From: JBBAFM01 sp041655415
GTDB taxonomy: Bacteria > Bacillota > Clostridia > Peptostreptococcales > JAAYPU01
NCBI GenBank assembly: GCA_964429195.1
Contig: CAYSBC010000059.1
Span: 1-10,086 of the forward strand
Direction of reading: 5' to 3'
DNA: 10,086 bases
Part shown: in pieces, positions 1 to 7,351 of the stretch
Numbering within the stretch: position 1 is the stretch's first letter
Layout of the letters: every line of letters begins with the position of its first letter
Translations under genes and position numbers: made by a program
Notes under the pieces: generated by a model
The model's input: the letters and a program-made list of their open reading frames with translations, nothing else
What the model was told of the DNA's origin: nothing
Databases searched by the model: none

Positions 1-119
1 TCCGGCATATCAGAAAGAGGGGCAAGACGGACAGCACTATCGGCAAAAATAGTAACATTCAATGCATTCAATATCATGATGGATAATAGGGTCAATAAAA
101 CTATCTTTCTAAGTTTCAT
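1..119 (-). CDS. Exported protein of unknown function, N-terminal fragment (runs off left edge)
   Basis: Only the first 39 codons are in the window. Reading down from an ATG at 117-119, the protein starts MKLRKIVLLTLLSIMIL and continues with NALNVTIFA, then DSAVRLAPLSDMP. This is a textbook Sec signal peptide: a basic n-region (K2, R4, K5), a long hydrophobic core, and an A-x-A-like end, with probable cleavage after the alanine of IFA (about residue 26). A GGGGGA ribosome binding site lies a few bases upstream (about 129-135). The frame has no stop before the edge. It follows the glycosyltransferase/LRR fusion gene by 78 bases on the same strand, so it may be the next gene of the exopolysaccharide block or the first of a new unit. 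The mature part is too short to assign a family. Confidence 0.75.
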   Translation of the reverse strand, partial: MKLRKIVLLTLLSIMILNALNVTIFADSAVRLAPLSDMP

Positions 120-163
120 AAAAATATCCCCCGGTCTTTTTAGATATGATAACTATTACCAAT

Positions 164-192
164 ATCTTACTTTATTTATTTCCATATAACAA
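164..192 (-). promoter_or_regulatory. Possible weak sigma-A-like promoter for the exported-protein gene
   Basis: In the 78-base gap, on the minus strand, TTGTTA (187-192) is followed after 17 bases by TAAGAT (164-169). Each matches the sigma-A consensus at four of six positions with ideal spacing, and the pair lies about 45 bases upstream of the ATG at 119. Such partial matches are common by chance in AT-rich DNA. The rest of the gap holds no hairpin followed by a T-run, so read-through from the upstream genes is equally likely. This is a weak call. Confidence 0.2.
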
Positions 193-197
193 TCTAT

Positions 198-1925
198 TTA
201 TAAATCTGCTCTTTCAATTTCTATATCTTTATCAAAGGCATAAGGTGCAATGACAACATCTTTGGCTAAAAGGGTTATCTTAGTCAAAGAGCTGCATTTC
301 CTAAAGGCCATCTTTTGAATACTTTTAATCCTCCTAGGGACTTTCATTGTTTTTATACCGGAACAGCCATAAAAGGTTTTCTTTTTAATTTCATTCATTT
401 GAGAAGATAATTGGAAATAGTCTAAACTTTTACAATTCATAAAAGCCCCCTTACCTAAGCTCTCTAAAGCATCAATCTGGTAGAAGATGGAGGTCTTTAA
501 CTGGTGGCATCCTGCAAAGGCGTAATCCCCTATTTCTTTAACCTTGCTTGTAAGAATGAGGTTATGTAAATGGATACAACCTAAAAATACTCCTTTTTTT
601 ATTTCCGTTAAGGTGCTTTTTTCGGGGGTAATGATTTCAAAAAGGCTCTTGCACCCCATAAAGGCATGGGAATTAATGGTGCGCAGGTTCCCACCAATCT
701 GTATTTTCCTGAGATGAATACAATTTGCAAAAGCGAAGGAACCGATCCTTTCAAGTTGGCTGCCATCATGAAAGATTATTTCTTTTAAGTTGGTGCAACT
801 GTGAAATGCATAATTTTTTATTTCCACTACATTGTTGGGTATTTCAACTATTTCTAAACTTTTATCGTTAAAATATTTTGCTGTATCAATTATTTTAATA
901 TGCGATGGGATCTCTAATTTTCTTAGTTCTTGTTCTTTTATGTTAGGATTGAACAAAATTTCTTTATCCATAAGAACCATCCACCTTTCATAAAATAATT
1001 GAGACATTTTAACCATCATAAGCAGGGTTCTTCCTATGTGATTAAAAGTTTGCCCAGCTATTTTTTTCAGGAAACCTAAGAAATACCCTATGGATTTTAA
1101 GGGATATTTTATAAAGAATAATGAAATGTACAAAATATAATGAATCCATACATAACTTTTTGAGGCCAATTGAAAAAGAGTGTTGTAGTAATAGGCATTA
1201 GCCCCCTTGTCGGCCAGGAATACATCGATATGATTCAAATGGAGAGCCTTATAATCCATGAGGAGTTCTGAATAATTTTTTTCGTGTAAAAAGCTAAAAG
1301 ATTCACAAAGAGGTAGATTGATGCTTCCTATCCTCCATTTTTGACTTAGCCTTATCAATGTCTCTGCACTCGTCAAAGCAGTGTACCCCTTCCGGAATCC
1401 GCCAATGCTTTTTAGGGCCGAAACGTCATATATTACCTGCGCAGTCGAAAGCACCTGCAGTGTTAAAACCCTTTCAAGGGGGTTAGAGTTTTCTCCTCTG
1501 AAGAAATAATGAGTGTTTACAGAGGAAACCTGTTCTTCATGCAAGATGCCATTGAAGAAAATGGCACCTGCCCCGTCATGATTTCTAAATTCATCCATGA
1601 CCAAAGTGCCCGTATTTCTATCCCATAGATCCATACTATTAATAAAGCCAATATAGCCATCTTCAGCCTCCCGGATAAAGTGATTATAGATATCATCCAT
1701 CGATAAATACTCATCAAATTTAACATAGGAGATTTGAGGGTATTTTTCTAAATCCTCCCGGAGTCCAATGCTATATTCATTATTTGAATAATTAATATCG
1801 GCAACGATTACGCTGACAGCCGCGTAGCTTTGTTCCATCAGCCGATTCAAGGTATCCGTTAACCTTAAAGAGGTATTTTCTTTAGCGATAACAATAATTT
1901 TAATGAATGGTTCCATTGATTTCAT
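198..1925 (-). CDS. GT2-like glycosyltransferase domain fused to BspA-like leucine-rich repeats
   Basis: This is a 575-residue two-part protein. Residues about 6-215 resemble a GT-A fold family 2 glycosyltransferase: the opening strand IKIIVIAKEN, a helix, VIVADIN (39-45), the acceptor-side IGGFRKGY (174-181), then a helix ending in KWRIGSINLPLC (196-207). The usual DxD-type metal site at the end of the fourth strand reads NSMD (96-99), so catalysis is in doubt. Residues about 258-310 hold short hydrophobic, lysine-flanked stretches that may lie on or in the membrane. Residues about 340-567 are BspA-like (LRR_5) repeats with a recurring x-A-F-x-x-C core: F at 374, 399, 422, 447, 470, 495, 518 and 541, each with Cys three residues on, then a cap at 564 without Cys. 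There is no signal peptide. The start at 1925 has AAAGGG about 8 bases upstream; an ATG at 1916 is the alternative. The gene begins 3 bases after the DUF4832 gene's stop. The LRR call is firm, the transferase activity uncertain. Confidence 0.88.
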   Translation of the reverse strand: MKSMEPFIKIIVIAKENTSLRLTDTLNRLMEQSYAAVSVIVADINYSNNEYSIGLREDLEKYPQISYVKFDEYLSMDDIYNHFIREAEDGYIGFINSMDLWDRNTGTLVMDEFRNHDGAGAIFFNGILHEEQVSSVNTHYFFRGENSNPLERVLTLQVLSTAQVIYDVSALKSIGGFRKGYTALTSAETLIRLSQKWRIGSINLPLCESFSFLHEKNYSELLMDYKALHLNHIDVFLADKGANAYYYNTLFQLASKSYVWIHYILYISLFFIKYPLKSIGYFLGFLKKIAGQTFNHIGRTLLMMVKMSQLFYERWMVLMDKEILFNPNIKEQELRKLEIPSHIKIIDTAKYFNDKSLEIVEIPNNVVEIKNYAFHSCTNLKEIIFHDGSQLERIGSFAFANCIHLRKIQIGGNLRTINSHAFMGCKSLFEIITPEKSTLTEIKKGVFLGCIHLHNLILTSKVKEIGDYAFAGCHQLKTSIFYQIDALESLGKGAFMNCKSLDYFQLSSQMNEIKKKTFYGCSGIKTMKVPRRIKSIQKMAFRKCSSLTKITLLAKDVVIAPYAFDKDIEIERADL

Positions 1926-1928
1926 TTT

Positions 1929-3281
1929 TCAACCCTTTATATGGATATGACCTAAATCATAAAATCCTTTAGAATCCATGTTTTCATGTGTATTATCTAA
2001 CTCTATGAATCTTCGCGACCTTTTATCATATATTTTAAAGGATAAAATGTAGCTCCCTTTTTCCAAAATATCAATCTTTATTTTTTCTTTTATTTCAACT
2101 GTTTCCTCCGGCAACCAATACCGTGTATCGGTATCTAATGAATATTCCGCAAGGGTATTACCCGAAGTATCCCGGATAGCTAAACATACATGAAATGGAT
2201 GGTAGGAAGGTGAAAAGCCCTCATTGACCATGGTTAAATGCATGATAAAATAATCCTTAGCCCCAAAAGGTCTTGTCACCTTAAGGTCTTTTAAGGTATA
2301 ACGATAGCCTAAATGATTTTTTATATAATCATAGAGGGATTGATCTTTGTATTTTTTAAAGGAAGAATCCAGCTTTGTTTCTTTCCATCTGTTTAAAACC
2401 CTTAAATCATAACCATCATTGAGGTAAGATAATCGCATCATTTTTAAGGTCCGTATGGTCGTTAAAGCATCACTTTCTAAACCCTTTACTACTTCGCCGC
2501 CATTAGAAACATATTTACAGTGTTCGTTTTGATATTTTAATTCATCATTTCTTATCCATTTATCACCATAGTTTGTCGAGTGTATTTTGTAGATAGGGCC
2601 GTAAGTACCAAAATCTGTCTCGGAAGCTAAAATGGCATCATTAAATAAGGAAAATCGTGCTTTTTTATCCAAAGAAAAACCCTCCAATGGACTTAAAGGC
2701 TTATCATTTTTAAAGATATCCCGGATGTGGCTTGGTGATCTCAGGGCAATTTGGGTTTGATGACCTGTAGCCCTGTAGAGCTCGTTGGATAATGTAATAA
2801 GATGATAGCTGCTCAAATATCTGGAATCATGCATTTCGCCCCAACTGCCAATAAATAAGCCTTGGAGAATATAAATTTCATCTGCATAAGTTTTTAAGAG
2901 TGGAGAAAGTTGTTTCATATGCTGCAAGATAAAGGAAAAGTCTTTTGGCTCAACGATAATTCCCTTGCCATCCCAATCGTATAAAAATCTAAGAATAAGC
3001 TGTTTTTTATTGTCGATAAAGTAAAGAATTATAGTTTCAATATTTTTCAGGGCCTCTTGGGATAAAGCTTTATCATTAAAGTGAACCAAATTGATTTCAA
3101 CTAAGCAAAGAGTATTTTCATTAAAATTTCCATGAGAAACTTCCTCATCTTGGCACTGTTCATCCATTCTACTTTCCGCATAAAATCGGTAAATAGAATA
3201 GAAGCCACGATAAGGATTTTTTAGCTCTTGGAGGGAATAGCTTCTCGGCAATGACAACCACTTGAATTTAATTTTCTTCAT
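1929..3281 (-). CDS. DUF4874/DUF4832-type TIM-barrel protein, putative carbohydrate-active
   Basis: This 450-residue protein carries marks of the DUF4874/DUF4832 families. It has NPYRGFYSIYRFY (22-34) near the start, VEINLVHFND (61-70), a helix then LILRFLYDWDGKG (95-106), and ILQGLFIGSWGEMH (138-151), which reads as a barrel strand ending in a Trp-Gly-Glu. R181 follows in ALRSP, and SLFNDAIL (211-218) starts a later strand. Residues about 330-448 look like a beta-sandwich (DUF4832-type C-terminal part). The alternating strand/helix pattern suits a glycosidase-like barrel with E149 as a candidate acid or nucleophile, but no activity is established for the family as far as I know. No signal peptide or membrane segment is visible, so it appears cytoplasmic unless exported another way. 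The ATG at 3281 has AGAGGG about 8 bases upstream, and the gene begins 10 bases after the GT2 stop. It lies between two glycosyltransferase-like genes, which supports a role in polysaccharide handling. Confidence 0.78.
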   Translation of the reverse strand: MKKIKFKWLSLPRSYSLQELKNPYRGFYSIYRFYAESRMDEQCQDEEVSHGNFNENTLCLVEINLVHFNDKALSQEALKNIETIILYFIDNKKQLILRFLYDWDGKGIIVEPKDFSFILQHMKQLSPLLKTYADEIYILQGLFIGSWGEMHDSRYLSSYHLITLSNELYRATGHQTQIALRSPSHIRDIFKNDKPLSPLEGFSLDKKARFSLFNDAILASETDFGTYGPIYKIHSTNYGDKWIRNDELKYQNEHCKYVSNGGEVVKGLESDALTTIRTLKMMRLSYLNDGYDLRVLNRWKETKLDSSFKKYKDQSLYDYIKNHLGYRYTLKDLKVTRPFGAKDYFIMHLTMVNEGFSPSYHPFHVCLAIRDTSGNTLAEYSLDTDTRYWLPEETVEIKEKIKIDILEKGSYILSFKIYDKRSRRFIELDNTHENMDSKGFYDLGHIHIKG

Positions 3282-3291
3282 AGGATACCCT

Positions 3292-4041
3292 CTATTTTTG
3301 TAATCCCCTCTTAATTCGAATAATGGTATTCCAAATACAAAGAGGCATTGTCAGCATGTAAAGCAATGGTTTTAATAATCCGGTATGCATACTGGTTCCT
3401 TCCCTTCTTTCGTGCATGACTGCAGGTACTTCGCATACATTGTAACCTAAGAGCAACATTTGAATGATCATGTTGGCATCCGGATAATGATAGTCAAAAT
3501 GACTAAATCGTGAGTAGTAGGAAAAGGCCTCTTTATTCAATCCCTGTAAACCTGAAGTAGGGTCGGTGACTATTTTTCCGGTGCTGCTTTTAATAAGAAA
3601 TGAAAACCATCTCATGGCTATTTTCTTACTATTCGAGATTTGAAAGGACTTACCGCCTTCTAAAAAGCGGGATCCTACGACAATATCGGGTCTCTTCCCC
3701 TCACATCCCCTCGTTAGAAGAGCCTCATAGAGCTTGAGGATATTTTCTACATCGTGTTGTCCATCCGCATCCAGTTGGATGACATATTCATAACCTTGTC
3801 TGAGGGCATATTTATACCCTGTCTGCAAGGAAGAACCGTAGCCTATGTTAAAAATATTGGATATCATTAAAAGACCATAGGAATGCACAATCTCTCGGGT
3901 ATCATCTTTAGAGGCATCATTTATCACTAAAATATCTCCGATTTCCCTGAACCTCTCTTCAGATAGCTTGTCTAATAAAGTCGGAAGATTTTTTCCCTCA
4001 TTATAAGCCGGTATAATAATCAGTACTTTTTTCCTTTCCAT
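3292..4041 (-). CDS. Family 2 glycosyltransferase, dolichyl/polyprenyl-phosphate sugar synthase type
   Basis: This 249-residue protein has the full GT2 motif set of the DPM1/polyprenyl-phosphate-glycose synthase subgroup. It shows PAYNE (11-15), VINDASKDDT (39-48), NIGYGSSLQTGYKYA (65-79), the metal-binding DADGQH (91-96), VGSRF (122-126), DPTSGLQG (160-167), a YPDANM acceptor-loop motif (186-191), and HERREGTSM (210-218) followed by a hydrophobic tail (about 222-243). Members transfer a sugar from a nucleotide donor to polyprenyl phosphate on the cytoplasmic face. The sugar cannot be read from sequence. Its length is normal and all key residues are present, so it should be active. The ATG at 4041 lies inside the DUF2304 gene (41-base overlap), with AGAGGTG 4 bases upstream, which suggests translational coupling. 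GT2 enzymes and DUF2304 proteins are often neighbours. In this locus it may feed sugars for decorating the Pel-like polymer or a separate glycan. Confidence 0.93.
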   Translation of the reverse strand: MERKKVLIIIPAYNEGKNLPTLLDKLSEERFREIGDILVINDASKDDTREIVHSYGLLMISNIFNIGYGSSLQTGYKYALRQGYEYVIQLDADGQHDVENILKLYEALLTRGCEGKRPDIVVGSRFLEGGKSFQISNSKKIAMRWFSFLIKSSTGKIVTDPTSGLQGLNKEAFSYYSRFSHFDYHYPDANMIIQMLLLGYNVCEVPAVMHERREGTSMHTGLLKPLLYMLTMPLCIWNTIIRIKRGLQK

Positions 4042-4396
4042 CGTGCACCTCTTTTTTCAGCTTCATATTCTCTTCATTGAGCAAAGAGACCTGGATTGCC
4101 AATTCTTGAATTTTATCATTTAAATCAGCGCCAACCTTATAAGTATGAAAAATGCCATAGGTCATCATCATAATAAAGATAGCAAAGATGATAGAAGGCG
4201 CATAGTTCACGGAAAATACATCCGCAATGAAATAGACACTATTCGGGAAAAGGCCAAAACCTATAATAACCAAGCTCATCCCTATCCAAAATAAACTTTG
4301 CCTTTCCGTGATTTTTCTTTTTATATTGGCTTCTCTGACAAAGATTAAAAGGATAAAACCTCCGATACATACGAGTATCCGTAATAAAATGGACAT
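4001..4396 (-). CDS. DUF2304 family small membrane protein with coiled-coil tail
   Basis: This 131-residue protein has three predicted membrane segments (about 3-20, 35-57 and 67-84). The basic loop REANIKRKITERQS (21-34) between the first two is typical of DUF2304. After the third segment a charged heptad-like helix (about 91-117, with LNDKIQELAIQVSLL then KLKKEV) predicts a short cytoplasmic coiled coil. The family has no proven biochemical role that I know of; members commonly sit beside polyprenyl-phosphate-type GT2 genes and are suspected partners or anchors of those enzymes. Here the last 41 bases overlap the start of exactly such a GT2 gene. The ATG at 4396 has GAGGTG 6 bases upstream. 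A 50-base gap separates it from the pelG stop, with no terminator-like hairpin, so it is probably in the same transcript. Confidence 0.85.
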   Translation of the reverse strand: MSILLRILVCIGGFILLIFVREANIKRKITERQSLFWIGMSLVIIGFGLFPNSVYFIADVFSVNYAPSIIFAIFIMMMTYGIFHTYKVGADLNDKIQELAIQVSLLNEENMKLKKEVHDGKEKSTDYYTGL

Positions 4397-4446
4397 TATC
4401 TCACCTCACATTGTAAATTTTCAGCGCTAGTACCTTATTTTAAGCA

Positions 4447-5892
4447 TCATAATTGATTTCTATTATATACTAAGGCGCTGGGGATTTCCTGATAAACATT
4501 TTTTAAAATATCATCCCTACAGAAAACCAAGGTATGATAGTTATTAGAAATCCATCGCAGTCTAAAAAAAGCAAAAGTAAAAGCACTTAATGCACCTATT
4601 ACAAAACCGAGTCCATACCATATGGGATTCCAATTGGATGTCCATAAAGTTGCTAAAAATGTAATCACTACAAATAACATTCCACTCATCACCGCACCCT
4701 TTGAATCTTCGAAGTAGTATAAAAAAATGAGCTCGGAATAAAACAAAATAGAAATGTAATAAGCTATGATTAACAAAGGATAAATATCCATGATGAGTCC
4801 TGAAAAGCCCATTCTCGGGAATAAAAGTATAGCTATAAAAAATAAGATGACCGATATAATAAATTGCAGGCTGGCAAGAGTAAATATTTGGGAAGCAAGC
4901 CCATCAAACATTCTTCCTTCATAGTTCTTGATGGTCTTTAATTTCCCCCCCAAAACAGCCTCATTATAGTTTTTATACTTGTCTTTAAATTGCATTTCCA
5001 ATCGGGTTATAAATAGAACAGTCGCTGTAACATTTGTAAACATAGCTAAAAAGGAGGCCATGTCATAGGTTTCATTGCTCACATAAGTACTATAAACAAC
5101 CAAATTCCAGGGTTTTGTCCAAAATATAAAATTATGAATAAAAAGTCCCAGAGTATAGAAAAAATTAGAAAGCATTTGTCTCCAATATTTTCTGAAATAA
5201 GCAAACACTTCTTTGTACCTGTGACTGTTATCCGGGAAGAACCTCAAAACATTGGAAATTCCTAGTGCCGCAATAATAAAAAATCCTATTGAAAGGGATA
5301 ACAGCATACTATAGGTTAATGAAATATCCAATACAAACCTGAATAATACAGATAAAAGAAAGGCTATCGTCATACCAATGAAGAAATAGATGGACAATTG
5401 TTTATACTGTTTTAATGTAAGATTATGGAGCATGCTTGAAAATGTTAAGGTCATCCCTAAAAAAGCCATATAGGATGTAAAAACATAGTAGGGAGAAATA
5501 TTCCCTATAAGAATGGCATAGCAATAAAAAGGTATGGCTATGCATGAAGCGCATGTCAAGATGAGAACTGTACCTACATAAATGCTTGGCCTTATATCTT
5601 CATAATGTTCCAAAAATATTTTATCCGCCTGATATTTAGATATAACTGTCGTAAAAAGAGAAAAAACTAACAATGAAAAAATAAAAATATAAAGAATACT
5701 GCTGGAAAAGAGCTGTCTCTCTGTATAGCTGATAGTTTGAAATCCTAAAACCTTATACATAGCCAGCAAGGTAAATATGACGACTAACATGGGCATAATT
5801 GTATAAACAATACTAAAACCTATACCATAGAAAGATGTTATTAAAGTATTTTTATTAAATATTTTATTTAATTGTATGCCTATACCAGCCAT
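4447..5892 (-). CDS. pelG: PelG-like integral membrane protein of Pel exopolysaccharide synthesis
   Basis: With the start chosen here this is a 481-residue polytopic membrane protein. It opens MAGIGIQLNKIF, the N-terminal signature of PelG, and has about 12 hydrophobic segments (roughly 24-46, 64-86, 104-129, 136-156, 166-188, 192-216, 243-260, 279-297, 336-358, 368-393, 401-418, 425-444). PelG belongs to the MOP/Wzx-like transporters. It is thought to work with the cytoplasmic transferase PelF, held by PelD and PelE, to make and pass the polymer through the cytoplasmic membrane. A start at TTG 5898 is also open but would overlap the pelF stop. The ATG at 5892 is preferred because the family sequence begins there and AGAAGGTGG sits 6 bases upstream. 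It starts 2 bases after the pelF stop codon (TGA, 5895-5897), implying tight coupling. Confidence 0.92.
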   Translation of the reverse strand: MAGIGIQLNKIFNKNTLITSFYGIGFSIVYTIMPMLVVIFTLLAMYKVLGFQTISYTERQLFSSSILYIFIFSLLVFSLFTTVISKYQADKIFLEHYEDIRPSIYVGTVLILTCASCIAIPFYCYAILIGNISPYYVFTSYMAFLGMTLTFSSMLHNLTLKQYKQLSIYFFIGMTIAFLLSVLFRFVLDISLTYSMLLSLSIGFFIIAALGISNVLRFFPDNSHRYKEVFAYFRKYWRQMLSNFFYTLGLFIHNFIFWTKPWNLVVYSTYVSNETYDMASFLAMFTNVTATVLFITRLEMQFKDKYKNYNEAVLGGKLKTIKNYEGRMFDGLASQIFTLASLQFIISVILFFIAILLFPRMGFSGLIMDIYPLLIIAYYISILFYSELIFLYYFEDSKGAVMSGMLFVVITFLATLWTSNWNPIWYGLGFVIGALSAFTFAFFRLRWISNNYHTLVFCRDDILKNVYQEIPSALVYNRNQL

Positions 5893-5894
5893 AA

Positions 5895-7334
5895 TCAACC
5901 ACCTTCTACTGCCTTTTCTTTTCGACCTAATGTGTTATAAATATCTTCATAATCCTCTATTAATCGTGTTTCATTATAATATTTGAGAAACCTTTTGTAG
6001 CCATTTTCACCCATTTCTTCTCTTAATTCTTTATTGTTGGCCAAGGTTAAAATAGCCTTGGAAATCTCAGGCACATTCATGATGGATGTCACAATGCCTG
6101 CATCCTGAAATTCATCCTCTTCACCATGTATGAGCCCATAGCAATTACCTACATTGGTTGCAATACTTGGTTTTTTGGCTGCAAAACCTTCCAAAATCGT
6201 TAAGGGTTGACCTTCACTTATACTGGTTAATATCAACATATCCATTTTTCCAATATAATCTGCCGTATTAATTTTACCTAAAAAATAAATATCCTTTACA
6301 TTTAAATATTCTACTAATTCATAGCATTCATTGGCGTATTCCTTATCCTCGTCATCGGGCCCCATAATCCATAATTTTAAGAGGGGTTGTTCTTTATGGG
6401 CATAGAAGAAAGCTGTTATCATGGTTTTGATGTCCTTTATAGGTGTCAAGCGGACTATAGCACCGAGATTGATAAAAGGATCCCCTTCATTTTTCATAGG
6501 TATGTTTTTAAATTTATCAATATTGATGCCATTGGGAATAACCCTTGTCTTTTCTGCGGGGCAACCTAATTCTAATTGCAATAATCGTGATTCATTAAAA
6601 AGGGCTGTTACAATATCTGCATACATATAAGCACCCTGTGACATTTTTTTAAATTGTTCAATCCAAATATTTTTATAAATTCCCTTTATCCATTTGGCTT
6701 TGATAATTTCCTGTTCCCGTTCCCTTGTATAGATGCCATGTTCGGAAATAAGCAATTTGGATCCCCCATGAATAGCTACTGCCTTACTCCCAATTATACC
6801 CGCATACCCGGTAGAAACACAATGGTAGATATCCGCCTTGGGGGGATTAAATTTAAGGGCGAATATTAAGGGTAAATAGATGGATCTTAAGGTCCATAAG
6901 AAATCTGAAAAATGTATTTCAGGAAACCTTAAATTGTAATAATCCATAGCGGTATTTAAGAACTCTTCACCCATAAGGAATTTATTGATCGACAAGTTGT
7001 CCTTGCTAAAAATTTGGAATACCTCTTTCCATTGGACATCTTCTCCTACAAGCAGGCTTTTTAGGGCATCTCTCTCTTTTGTGTTTAATCGTAACTTTTT
7101 TCTGGATTTAAAGTTCTTCCCTACCCAATCAAAATCCTGAAGATAGATTTCATAGATCTTTGTCAGGTTCTCAGGAAATTCATAAACAAATTTTCCGCGA
7201 AGTGTCCTATCGGTGATGATGGCGATAATATTAAATTCAATACCGGGAAAAGAAGCAATAAGCTGATGAACCCAGCTTGAAACCCCTCCCACAACATAGG
7301 GGTAAGAGCCCTCTACTATCATACAAACCTTCAT
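5895..7334 (-). CDS. pelF: PelF-type GT4 glycosyltransferase (Pel polymerising transferase)
   Basis: This 479-residue protein has the GT-B fold layout of PelF. The N-terminal Rossmann half opens MKVCMIVEGSYPYVVGGVSSW (glycine-rich acceptor loop at about 14-20), the strongest family mark. It continues with YHCVSTGYAG (170-179) and SEHGIYTRERE (197-207). The C-terminal half shows VIPNGIN (265-271), GAIVRLTPIKD (291-301, with R295 and K300 placed for the donor phosphates), LWIMGPDDED (321-330) and the GT4 E-x7-E motif from E374 to E382 (SEGQPLTILE). PelF is a soluble UDP-sugar-dependent transferase that builds Pel, a GalNAc-rich polymer, at the membrane with PelG. All key residues seem present and the length is close to family norm. 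The ATG at 7334 has AAGGGGGA 4 to 5 bases upstream. The gene starts 17 bases after the DUF2194 gene's stop and its own stop is 2 bases before the pelG ATG. Confidence 0.95.
   Translation of the reverse strand: MKVCMIVEGSYPYVVGGVSSWVHQLIASFPGIEFNIIAIITDRTLRGKFVYEFPENLTKIYEIYLQDFDWVGKNFKSRKKLRLNTKERDALKSLLVGEDVQWKEVFQIFSKDNLSINKFLMGEEFLNTAMDYYNLRFPEIHFSDFLWTLRSIYLPLIFALKFNPPKADIYHCVSTGYAGIIGSKAVAIHGGSKLLISEHGIYTREREQEIIKAKWIKGIYKNIWIEQFKKMSQGAYMYADIVTALFNESRLLQLELGCPAEKTRVIPNGINIDKFKNIPMKNEGDPFINLGAIVRLTPIKDIKTMITAFFYAHKEQPLLKLWIMGPDDEDKEYANECYELVEYLNVKDIYFLGKINTADYIGKMDMLILTSISEGQPLTILEGFAAKKPSIATNVGNCYGLIHGEEDEFQDAGIVTSIMNVPEISKAILTLANNKELREEMGENGYKRFLKYYNETRLIEDYEDIYNTLGRKEKAVEGG
5899..5907 (-). 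promoter_or_regulatory. Ribosome binding site that decides the pelG start
   Basis: AGAAGGTGG on the minus strand lies inside the last codons of pelF, 6 bases before the ATG at 5892. It directly abuts the alternative TTG at 5898, a distance too short for initiation. It therefore supports the ATG start for pelG. Confidence 0.6.
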
Positions 7335-7351
7335 AAAATCCCCCTTATAGG

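Noticed and set aside
143..166. Imperfect inverted repeat in the 78-base gap (GATAT arms around AT-rich centre) as an operator or terminator
   Set aside because: Only the outer five bases pair cleanly, the centre does not pair, and no T-run follows. This is expected by chance in AT-rich DNA.
1517..1726. 69-codon open frame on the minus strand inside the GT2-LRR gene
   Set aside because: It is wholly inside a well-supported gene in another frame, has no family resemblance and no separate ribosome binding site that I can see.
4397..4446. Gap between pelG and the DUF2304 gene as a terminator or promoter site
   Set aside because: Apart from the DUF2304 ribosome binding site, it shows no GC-rich hairpin with T-run and no convincing -35/-10 pair.
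5890..5898. TTG at 5898 as the pelG start
   Set aside because: It adds two residues not seen in the family N-terminus, and its distance to the only ribosome binding site is effectively zero. The ATG at 5892 fits both criteria.
6387..6869. Three short plus-strand open frames opposite pelF
   Set aside because: They are antisense to a conserved PelF coding region, overlap each other in different frames, and show no recognisable motif.
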